Of a DNA stretch of 37,793 bases, positions 6,869 through 13,197 are shown one piece after another. Origin of the DNA: Alphaproteobacteria bacterium (GTDB lineage: Bacteria; Pseudomonadota; Alphaproteobacteria; Bin95); assembly GCA_022822125.1 (NCBI GenBank), contig JAJECF010000054.1, positions 1-37,793 of the forward strand. The letters run 5' to 3'. Numbering within the stretch: the first letter of the stretch is position 1; every line of letters begins with the position of its first letter. Under the pieces are notes generated by a model. It was not told the origin of the DNA. It was given only the letters and a program-made list of their open reading frames with translations, and made no database searches. The translations under genes and the position numbers were made by a program.

Positions 6869-7345
6869 TTATTCCCCCGGCGCGAACCGGAGCGCTGTTC
6901 GCTCGATCAGGGTTTCGAGCGCCTTTCGCTGGCTTGCGATCGTTTCCATTGCCTCACGATGCCGCTCCTGCGACCGGCGCCGTTCCTCGGCCAGCGATTC
7001 CATCGCTTCCTGATGCCGTTCCATTGCCTCGCGATGCCGCTCCTGTGACTCGCGCCGCTCGTCGGCCAGCCTGTCCATCGCCTCGCCGTGGCGGCGATCA
7101 TGCTCGCGTTCGCGGCGTTCGCCGGAGCGGCGCATCGCCGAAATGCCGTGCCAGACCACCGCGACCTGCCCGCCGCCGATGACAAGCCCGACAGCGACAA
7201 GCGCCATCGTCGCCAACGCAGTCGCCGCCTCCGGGTGGGCCACGATCCAGTCCACGGCCGCCTTTCCTCCGCTGGAACCCGCCGGCAGAGATTTAGGCCG
7301 CTTTCCGCATTCCATGCAATGAGCAGATTCATGCCAGCCGTGCAT
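6869..7345 (-). CDS. Membrane-anchored coiled-coil protein with RHREAM repeats
   Basis: From the ATG at 7345 the product is 158 residues. It has a short Cys/His-containing N-terminus (HESAHCMECGKRP), one transmembrane segment (ATALATMALVAVGLVIGGGQ) and a long, highly charged helix made of repeated ERRxSQERHREAM units. A 25-residue unit is duplicated, matching a 75-base DNA repeat. No enzyme motif is visible, and I know no named family for it. The start is uncertain: ATGs at 7402 and 7315 and an upstream open frame to 7591 exist; 7345 is preferred for a weak GGCGGTGAT before it. The gene faces the fkbM gene. A membrane-tethered scaffold or stress-envelope role would be speculation. Confidence 0.6.
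   Translation of the reverse strand: MHGWHESAHCMECGKRPKSLPAGSSGGKAAVDWIVAHPEAATALATMALVAVGLVIGGGQVAVVWHGISAMRRSGERREREHDRRHGEAMDRLADERRESQERHREAMERHQEAMESLAEERRRSQERHREAMETIASQRKALETLIERTALRFAPGE
6948..7095 (-). repeat. 75-base tandem repeat in the coiled-coil gene
   Basis: Two units beginning at 6948 and 7023 share most of their bases (each starts ATTGCCTC and contains GATGCCGCTCCTG, then GGCCAGC). The 75-base period keeps the reading frame and encodes two 25-residue RHREAM coiled-coil units, so copy number could change without a frameshift. Confidence 0.6.
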
Positions 7346-7555
7346 ATCACCGCCGGCAGAGCGCGGGGCGGCTATCCGAATCGCAGAAATAATTCCTTCC
7401 ATGGACGCGATCTCGGGAAACCCGTGATAGAATGCATTGCAGGGAAGCGGCGTCTGCGCGGACCGCTTTCCGTCTTCCCGGCGGGCCCGGAACGATCCCG
7501 ATTCAGACAACGGGCGAGGTCCGTCCGGCGCGACCGGAAAGGAGGCCGCCGCCGC

Positions 7556-7576
7556 ATGGAGCATGACAAAACATGA
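7556..7576 (+). other. Possible six-codon leader ORF
   Basis: ATG followed by codons for MEHDKT and a TGA, with AAAGGAGG ending 10 bases upstream. It lies inside the left copy of the duplicated 22-base sequence and has a counterpart at 7770-7808. It may be chance; no product can be claimed. Confidence 0.15.
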
Positions 7577-7579
7577 CAT
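7558..7579. repeat. 22-base direct repeat, left copy
   Basis: Identical over 22 bases to 7800-7821, 242 bases away. It contains two CATGAC boxes 10 bases apart (7562 and 7572). A GGAGGCC stretch followed by a run of CCGCC lies shortly upstream of both copies, so a slightly larger segment may have been duplicated. Confidence 0.8.
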
Positions 7580-7625
7580 TCCCGCACTCATGGCCGCCTG
7601 CCTCCCTCGACAGGGCCGGGGCCGG

Positions 7626-7667
7626 CTCCTTCGATACGCGGCTGATGCCGCTACTCAGGATAAGGAG
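7626..7667. repeat. REP-like palindromic element
   Basis: The 42-base element begins CTCCTTCGATACGCG and ends in CAGGATAAGGAG, with the inner stem GCGGC-TGAT-GCCGC and the outer ends CTCCTT/AAGGAG complementary. This form (CTCCTTCGATACGCGG...CCGCTACTCAGGAT) is, from memory, a common dispersed intergenic repeat in alphaproteobacterial genomes. The first 15 bases recur inverted at 7746-7760. Confidence 0.65.
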
Positions 7668-7719
7668 GGGAACGGCAGCCCGGTCGCCGCCCTCCTGCTG
7701 AGCAGCGACCGCGCCAGCA

Positions 7720-7760
7720 GCCTGTCCTGAGCCTGTCGAAGGGCGCGCGTATCGAAGGAG
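7720..7760. repeat. REP-like element, second copy (CCTGAGCCTGTCGAAGG type)
   Basis: Contains TCCTGAGCCTGTCGAAGGG, the well-known dispersed repeat that translates as FDRLRTG, joined to CGCGTATCGAAGGAG (7746-7760), the exact inverse complement of 7626-7640. The two elements could pair into a large hairpin of about 135 bases. Confidence 0.65.
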
Positions 7761-7769
7761 GCCCCGCCA

Positions 7770-7808
7770 ATGATCCCGATCGGCGCCAACGGACAGAACG
7801 GAGCATGA
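7770..7808 (+). other. Possible twelve-codon leader ORF before hyuB
   Basis: ATG to TGA encoding MIPIGANGQNGA, with AAGGAGG eight bases upstream of the ATG (7755-7761). Its stop overlaps the first CATGAC box. SD quality and spacing are good, but part of the SD belongs to the REP-like element, so chance is possible. Confidence 0.2.
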
Positions 7809-7821
7809 CAAAACATGACAT
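7800..7821. repeat. 22-base direct repeat, right copy
   Basis: Second copy of 7558-7579, identical over 22 bases. In this copy the CATGAC periodicity continues for two more boxes to the right. Confidence 0.8.
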
Positions 7822-7839
7822 CGCATGACATTTCATGAC
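7804..7839. promoter_or_regulatory. Four CATGAC boxes at exact 10-base spacing (possible operator)
   Basis: CATGAC begins at 7804, 7814, 7824 and 7834, with four variable bases after each box (AAAA, ATCG, ATTT, GGTC). Boxes one helical turn apart lie on one face of the DNA, as for iteron-type or direct-repeat operators. The array ends 77 bases before the hyuB start, a position suited to regulating it. No regulator gene is adjacent, so the function is inferred only from layout. Confidence 0.4.
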
Positions 7840-7916
7840 GGTCCCGTGGACGCTCCGGGGAGGAAGGCGGATTTCCGGCTGTTCGCGGCGGTGAAGCTGT
7901 GGTTTGCTCAAGCGCC

Positions 7917-9686
7917 ATGACCGACATCGACGATCCCATCGCCTTCGAGCTGTTCAAGAACGCCATCTTCTCGATCGCCGACGAGATGGCGCTCACCATC
8001 TGCCGGACCACCTATTCCGGCGTGCTGCGCGACAATATGGATTTCTCCACCGCCTTTGCGGATGCCGACGGGCGGCTGGTGGCCCAGGGACTGACCCTGC
8101 CGGGGCATCTGGGCTCGATCCCGACCGCGCTCGCCACCGTGGTCGAGCGGTTCCGGGACGACATCCATCCGGGCGACGTGTTCTGCCTGAACGATCCGTT
8201 CGACGGCGGCATGCACCTGCCGGACATTTTCGTCTTCCAGCCGATCTTCCATGAGGGGCGCCGGCTGGCCTTCGCCTGCACCATCTGCCACCACACCGAT
8301 GTCGGCGGGCGCGTGGCGGGCTCCAACGCCTCCGACTCGACCGAGATCTACCAGGAAGGCCTGCGCATCCCGCCGCTCAAGATGTTCGAGCGCGGCAAGC
8401 GCAACGAGACGCTCTGGACGCTGATCGAGAGCAATGTGCGCATGCCGGTGCGCCTGGCGGGAGACCTGCGCGCCCAGCTTGCGGCCTGCCATATAGCGGA
8501 GGCGGCCTTCCTCGACCTCGTGGAGAAATACGGCGAGGCGCGCGTCGGCGTCTATATGGAGGCGGTGATCGACTATGCCGAGCGGCTGACCCGCGCCGCG
8601 CTCTGCGACCTGCCCGACGGGACATGGTCCTTCGAGGACTGGATCGACGATGACGGCATCGATGTCGGCAAGCCGATCCGCCTGTTCGTGACCTTCACCA
8701 AGACGGGCGATTCGATGCAGGCCGACTGGACCGGCTCGTCCGAGCAGGTGAAGGGCGCGATCAACAACACGCTGTCCTTCACCAAGGCGGCCACCTATTG
8801 CGCGGTGCGCTCGATCCTGCCGCCCGGCATCCCCAACAATGAGGGCGTGTTCCGCGCCATCGATGTGACCGCCCCGCCCGGCACCATCGCCAATGCGGTG
8901 CTGCCCGCGGCCTGCGCGGCGCGCGGCCTCACGGGTTTCCGCATGGTGGACTGCGCCTTCGGCGCGCTGGCCGGATGCGCGCCGGACAAGGTGTTCGCCT
9001 GCTCCGACGGCGGGAACACGGGCATTTCCATCGGCGGCTACGACAAGGAGCGCCGGCCCTTCATCTATGTCGATTTCGCCTGCGGCACCTGGGGCGGGCG
9101 GCCCTATGCGGACGGGCTGGAAGGCAATGCCAACATGTTCGCCAACATGGCCTCGCACTCGGTGGAGGTGACGGAGGCGGAGCAGCCGGTCCAGGTGTTG
9201 CGCTACGACCTTGTGGCCGACCGGATGGGGCCGGGCGCTTACCGCGGCGGCGCGCCCTACCGGCGGGAATACCGCTTCCTGGAGCATGAGGCGGTGCTGC
9301 AGGTGCGCGCCGACCGGATGGCGTTCCGGCCCTACGGGCTGGCGGGCGGCAAACCGGGCGAGCCGGCGGCGAACTATCTGAACGGCGAGCCGGCGCCTTC
9401 CAAGATCACCCGCAACATCCACGAGGGCGACGTGTTCCTGCACGAACTGGCGGGCGGCGGCGGCTGGGGCGACCCGCTGGACCGCGAGCCGGCGGCGGTG
9501 GCCCGCGACGTGCTGAACGAATTGCTCTCGCCCGAAGGCGCGGAGCGGGATTACGGCGTCGTGCTCGCCCCCGACGGCCGCACGGCCGACGCCGCCGCCA
9601 CAGCGACGCTTCGCGCCGCCATGAGGGACGGCGGCGTCGATGCCGCCATGCAGGACGAAGGCGCGGACAGCCGCGCGGCGGAATAG
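7917..9686 (+). CDS. hyuB: Hydantoinase B / oxoprolinase family protein
   Basis: The 589-residue product matches the HyuB family throughout: FELFKNAIFSIADEMALTI near the start, RDNMDFSTAFADADGRLVAQG, DVFCLNDPFDGGMHLPDIF, CTICHHTDVGG, a central QADWTGSSEQVKGAINNT block, and the C-terminal GGGGWGDPLDREP signature. HyuB normally works with HyuA as an ATP-dependent N-methylhydantoinase or 5-oxoprolinase, opening a lactam-type ring; carboxylases for acetone or acetophenone have related subunits. The ATG at 7917 is chosen over a GTG at 7899 because family similarity starts at once. No hyuA is next to it in this window, so its partner must lie elsewhere or it acts alone. The last 45 residues are alanine/aspartate rich and poorly conserved. 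Confidence 0.93.
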   Translation: MTDIDDPIAFELFKNAIFSIADEMALTICRTTYSGVLRDNMDFSTAFADADGRLVAQGLTLPGHLGSIPTALATVVERFRDDIHPGDVFCLNDPFDGGMHLPDIFVFQPIFHEGRRLAFACTICHHTDVGGRVAGSNASDSTEIYQEGLRIPPLKMFERGKRNETLWTLIESNVRMPVRLAGDLRAQLAACHIAEAAFLDLVEKYGEARVGVYMEAVIDYAERLTRAALCDLPDGTWSFEDWIDDDGIDVGKPIRLFVTFTKTGDSMQADWTGSSEQVKGAINNTLSFTKAATYCAVRSILPPGIPNNEGVFRAIDVTAPPGTIANAVLPAACAARGLTGFRMVDCAFGALAGCAPDKVFACSDGGNTGISIGGYDKERRPFIYVDFACGTWGGRPYADGLEGNANMFANMASHSVEVTEAEQPVQVLRYDLVADRMGPGAYRGGAPYRREYRFLEHEAVLQVRADRMAFRPYGLAGGKPGEPAANYLNGEPAPSKITRNIHEGDVFLHELAGGGGWGDPLDREPAAVARDVLNELLSPEGAERDYGVVLAPDGRTADAAATATLRAAMRDGGVDAAMQDEGADSRAAE

Positions 9687-9698
9687 GCGAGAGGCGCC

Positions 9699-10967
9699 TT
9701 ATCCCCCGGCGCAACGCTCGCGCGCCCGCGCAAGAAGCGCGTAGCGCGCACGGATGCGGGCGGCGAGCGCGGCCGGCCATGCGCCCGCGTCAAGATGGTC
9801 GAGGAAGTCGTCCAGCACCATCGCGAAATGCGCTTCGTGAGGCGTCTGGAGCGCCGCCGGGATGACGATCTCGCGCCCGAGGGCGGACGGGCGGTGCGAC
9901 AGGCCGGGCATTTCGGCCTCCCAGGCGGCGAGCCTCTCCGAGAGGCGGGACTCGAAGCCCGGTCCCGGGTCGCGCGGCGCGACATGCACTTCGCTCCGGA
10001 AGCCCGTCTCGGGCCCGCGGCGCTGGATGACCGTCGCGCGCGTGCCCCGGACCGTCGTGCGGTGGGCATCGCCGCCTCCGTCCGGCTCGCGCTGCCCCCA
10101 CTCCGCCCGCTGGCGGACGGACGCGCCCCGCAGCCGGTAGCGGATCTCGCCATTGCAGGCGAGGCGCAACACGCCGGCCTCCGTGAACGGTTCCAGCGCC
10201 TCCGGGAATTCGTCGAGGCCGGTGCTGGCGCGGAAAAGGGCGCGCGGCACCGGCGTGCTCCAGCGGCGCGCGTCCTCAAGCTCGTAATCCCGCTCGAACG
10301 CCAAGCCCGGGCCGTTGCCGAGGATCCACTGCGCCTGGTCGGCCATATGGGACTGGATATCGACGAGGCCGTCGCCCTGGATACGGGTGTCGTAATACCA
10401 GGGGGGCCGGCGGAGCGGCGCGCCGTTCACGACCTTGAGCAGATGATGCACCGAGTGGATGTCGATTGCGGGTTCATCCGCCTGCCCGCCAAGGGCGCCG
10501 AACAGGTCCGGGTCGGCCGCGACCTTCTGCGTGAGACGCGCCGCCGCCTCGTGGCGAAAGGTCATGATGTCCATCGCGAGCGGCCAGCCCGCCGTCGCCC
10601 GCTCCAGGTCCGGCAGCGCCGCGCTTTCCGTAAGCCAGGGCTTGTCGGCGAGCACATGCAGCCCGGCCGCATGCAGGCGCGCAATGGCGCCGAGCTTGGG
10701 CCGGTTACGACCGGCGAGGACGACGATGCCCCCGCGCCGCTCCTCGATCAGGGCCCGCTCCGGATCGGCCGAGTCGTGCATCCGGATATGCCAGTTCGTC
10801 GGCCGGTCGGCGCGCGCGTTGAACGAGCCGACCAGGGCCATGAAGGCGTCGCGCTCCGGGCCCGGCCGGGAGTAGAGATGAACGGTCGGGTCGATCCGGG
10901 GATTCGCCGCCCGCAGAGTGAGAGCGGCATGGAAATGGCCGGGCTCGAGAAAGAGCAGCCTGTGCAT
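9699..10967 (-). CDS. Gfo/Idh/MocA-like oxidoreductase with putative oxidoreductase C-terminal domain
   Basis: The 422-residue product begins MHRLLFLEPGHFHAALTL, a degenerate Rossmann start in which the usual GxGxxG is replaced by EPGHFHA. It continues with GIVVLAGRNRPK and HVLADKPWLTES, the KP motif of Gfo/Idh/MocA enzymes. DIHSVHHLLKVVNG and WYYDTRIQGDGLVDIQSHMADQAQW are typical of the subgroup with the putative oxidoreductase C-terminal domain, whose substrates, probably sugars or sugar acids, are not established. The unusual dinucleotide motif makes cofactor binding uncertain. The ATG at 10967 is preferred over a TTG at 10982. It lies 39 bases after the cupin gene, probably in one operon. 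Confidence 0.8.
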   Translation of the reverse strand: MHRLLFLEPGHFHAALTLRAANPRIDPTVHLYSRPGPERDAFMALVGSFNARADRPTNWHIRMHDSADPERALIEERRGGIVVLAGRNRPKLGAIARLHAAGLHVLADKPWLTESAALPDLERATAGWPLAMDIMTFRHEAAARLTQKVAADPDLFGALGGQADEPAIDIHSVHHLLKVVNGAPLRRPPWYYDTRIQGDGLVDIQSHMADQAQWILGNGPGLAFERDYELEDARRWSTPVPRALFRASTGLDEFPEALEPFTEAGVLRLACNGEIRYRLRGASVRQRAEWGQREPDGGGDAHRTTVRGTRATVIQRRGPETGFRSEVHVAPRDPGPGFESRLSERLAAWEAEMPGLSHRPSALGREIVIPAALQTPHEAHFAMVLDDFLDHLDAGAWPAALAARIRARYALLARARERCAGG

Positions 10968-11006
10968 GGCGGGCGGCCGCAACGCCGTCCGGCCGCAGCG
11001 GTGCGG

Positions 11007-11408
11007 TCAGGCCGGCGGATCGCAGGGAACGGTGCCCATATCCGCCGGAACGGAGAGCTCCAGGATTTCGAGGTCGTCCGAGGTCGCGATTTCGTTGTGC
11101 TTCAGCCCGCCCGGGATGAAGAGCGACTCGCCGGCCCCGATCCGCAGCGTCTCGCCGGTTTCGAATTCGAGGTCCACCCAGCCCTTGAGCGCATAGACGA
11201 ACTGGCCCTCGCACTCGTGGTAGTGCCAGCCGGTCGGCTCGGTCATGCCGCGGATCGCGGTCATGGTCTGGGCGCGCATCCTGCCGAGGCTGGCCTCGGT
11301 GACGCCGAGGTCGCGATATTTGAAGAAGTCGCGCCGCCCGGCCACCAGCGGCGCCGATTCGGCGGTGGCGTGGGCGAGCTTCTGGACCTGGGAATTGCTA
11401 TCGGGCAT
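11007..11408 (-). CDS. Single-domain cupin protein
   Basis: This 133-residue protein has the cupin metal-binding motif GWHYHECEGQFVYALKG (His62, His64 and Glu68 visible), and motif 2 as IPGGLKHNEIA with His104. A metal-dependent isomerase, dioxygenase or sensor domain would all fit; small stand-alone cupins often go with sugar or aromatic catabolism. The ATG at 11408 has GGAGGAG about 9 bases upstream. The Gfo/Idh/MocA-like gene follows after 39 bases on the same strand, so both may act on one substrate. The SulP gene is divergent, with 80 bases between the start codons. Confidence 0.85.
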   Translation of the reverse strand: MPDSNSQVQKLAHATAESAPLVAGRRDFFKYRDLGVTEASLGRMRAQTMTAIRGMTEPTGWHYHECEGQFVYALKGWVDLEFETGETLRIGAGESLFIPGGLKHNEIATSDDLEILELSVPADMGTVPCDPPA

Positions 11409-11488
11409 CGGATCGGTCTCCTCCGTCTAGTTTCGCCGCCGACAATAACGGATTGCAGGCGGCGCGGCACCGGGTAACCTTGGCCATC

Positions 11489-13120
11489 GTGAAATACAGC
11501 CTCGACGCATTCCGGGGAGACCTGTTCGGCGGCATTACCTCGACAGTGGTGGCGCTGCCCGTGGCGCTCGGCTTCGGCATCGCGTCCGGCATGGGGGCCG
11601 CTGCCGGCCTGCACGGGGCCATTGCCGTCGGCTTCTTCGCCTCGGTGTTCGGCAGCACTCGGTCCCAGATATCCGGACCCACCGCACCGATGACGGTCGT
11701 CATGGCGGTCGTCATCACCAGTCACACGACCAGCCTCGCCGAAGCGCTCACCGTGGTCGTCATGGCGGGCCTGCTGCAGATCCTGCTCGGCCTCTCGCGG
11801 ATCGGCCGTTTCGTCGCCTACACGCCTTATGTGGTGGTATCGGGCTTCATGTCGGGCATCGGCATCATCATCGTGCTGATCCAGTTGCTGCCGGCGCTGG
11901 GCGCGCCGATCGCCCCCGGCGGCCCGATGGGGGCGGTCTCGGTGCTGCCCGACGCGGTCCGCTCCATCGACGCGGACGCCTTCGCCATCGCTGCCGTCAC
12001 GCTTGCCGTCGCTTTCCTCTGGCCCCGCCGGCTGGCGCGCTTCCTGCCGGGCCTGCTTGCGGCGATGGTCGCGGGCACGCTGCTGGGTGTGCTCTGGCTG
12101 GACGGCGCGCCCGCCATCGGCCCGGTGCCGACCGACCTGCCGGACTTCCGGCTGCCGATCCTGTCCGCAGGCTTCCTGCTGGGCGCGCTGGAGCCGGCGC
12201 TAATCCTCGCTCTGCTCGGCTCCGTGGACAGCCTGCTGACCTCCATCGTCGCCGATTCGATGACCGGCTCCCGCCACAATCCGGACCGGGAGCTGATCGG
12301 CCAGGGCATCGGCAATGCCGTGGCGGGGCTGTTCGGCGCCCTGCCCGGCGCCGGCGCCACCATGGGCACGGTGACCAATATCCGCTCCGGCGGCGCGACG
12401 CCGGTGTCGGGCATATTGCGCGCGGCGTTCCTGCTGGCACTGCTGCTCGGCCTCGGACGCCATGTCGAGCCGATCCCGCTGGCGGCGCTTGCCGGCGTGC
12501 TGATAAAGGTCGGCTGGGACATCGTGGACTGGCGGCTGCTCGCGCGCATTCATCTGCTCCGGCGCGAGCATCTGATCGTCATGGCGACGGTGCTGGTGCT
12601 CACGGTCTTCGTCGATCTGGTCACGGCCGTCGCCATAGGGCTCATCGCCGGCGGCATGGTGCATGCGCGGCAATTGGAACGCCTGGAGCTCGACAGCGTG
12701 GTCTCGACGCCGCTGCTCGACCGGACCTTCCTGGACCTCGGGGCGGGCGAGGCAGCCGACCCGTTCGCCGCGCGGGTCGGCCTGGTCGCGCTCCGGGGCA
12801 GCTTTACCGTCGCGTCGTCCCACAAGCTCGCCGGGGCCATCGGCCCGGAAATCCGCGACCACGAGATCGTGATCTTCGACTTCTCCGGCGCCGGCTATAT
12901 CGACGACAGCGCCGCCATGGTCATCGAACGGCTGATCGACCTCGCGGAAGCGGCGGAAACCTCCTGCATCGTGGCGGGCCTCCACGGCGCCGCCGCGCGG
13001 ACCCTGAACTCACTCCACTGCCTGCACAGCGTGCCAAAAGAGCACGTCGTGGAGACCCGTGAAGACGCCCGCCGTCTTGCCGAGCGCATGCTTCGGGAGA
13101 AGGACAGAGGCGCTGCATAG
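11489..13120 (+). CDS. SulP family anion permease with C-terminal STAS domain
   Basis: From the GTG at 11489 the product is 543 residues. The N-terminal YSLDAFRGDLFGGITSTVVALPVALGFGIASG is the SulP entry region, followed by about ten further hydrophobic segments (SGPTAPMTVVMAVV, a VVVSGFMSGIGIIIVL helix, VDSLLTSIVADSMTG). The last 110 residues form a STAS domain (VGLVALRGSFTVASSHKL, IVIFDFSGAGYIDDSAAMVIERL). SulP proteins carry sulfate, bicarbonate, dicarboxylates or molybdate. A TTG at 11453 in frame is an alternative start. The molybdenum hydroxylase operon follows after 77 bases on the same strand; transport of a substrate or of molybdate for it is possible but unproven. Confidence 0.93.
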   Translation: MKYSLDAFRGDLFGGITSTVVALPVALGFGIASGMGAAAGLHGAIAVGFFASVFGSTRSQISGPTAPMTVVMAVVITSHTTSLAEALTVVVMAGLLQILLGLSRIGRFVAYTPYVVVSGFMSGIGIIIVLIQLLPALGAPIAPGGPMGAVSVLPDAVRSIDADAFAIAAVTLAVAFLWPRRLARFLPGLLAAMVAGTLLGVLWLDGAPAIGPVPTDLPDFRLPILSAGFLLGALEPALILALLGSVDSLLTSIVADSMTGSRHNPDRELIGQGIGNAVAGLFGALPGAGATMGTVTNIRSGGATPVSGILRAAFLLALLLGLGRHVEPIPLAALAGVLIKVGWDIVDWRLLARIHLLRREHLIVMATVLVLTVFVDLVTAVAIGLIAGGMVHARQLERLELDSVVSTPLLDRTFLDLGAGEAADPFAARVGLVALRGSFTVASSHKLAGAIGPEIRDHEIVIFDFSGAGYIDDSAAMVIERLIDLAEAAETSCIVAGLHGAAARTLNSLHCLHSVPKEHVVETREDARRLAERMLREKDRGAA

Positions 13121-13197
13121 GCCGGCGCGGGACGGACTCTTTACCGCCTGGCGACGCGGGCCTAAGTAGGAACGGCGATGACAGGACAGAACGCAGG

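Larger units (their letters stand above)
7346..7916. other. Repeat-rich intergenic region, no convincing gene
   Basis: About 570 bases separate the chosen coiled-coil start from hyuB. Open frames here are short and read through repeats, and the translated pieces include the FDRLRTG string typical of REP-like repeats mistaken for protein. The region contains two REP-like palindromes, a 22-base direct duplication, the CATGAC box array and two very small SD-led frames (7556-7576 and 7770-7808). A longer coiled-coil protein would use the part up to 7591. Confidence 0.6.

Noticed and set aside
7503..7911. Minus-strand coding regions in the hyuB upstream gap
   Set aside because: They consist of REP-like repeat translation (FDRLRTG, MSCFVML) and have no family match.
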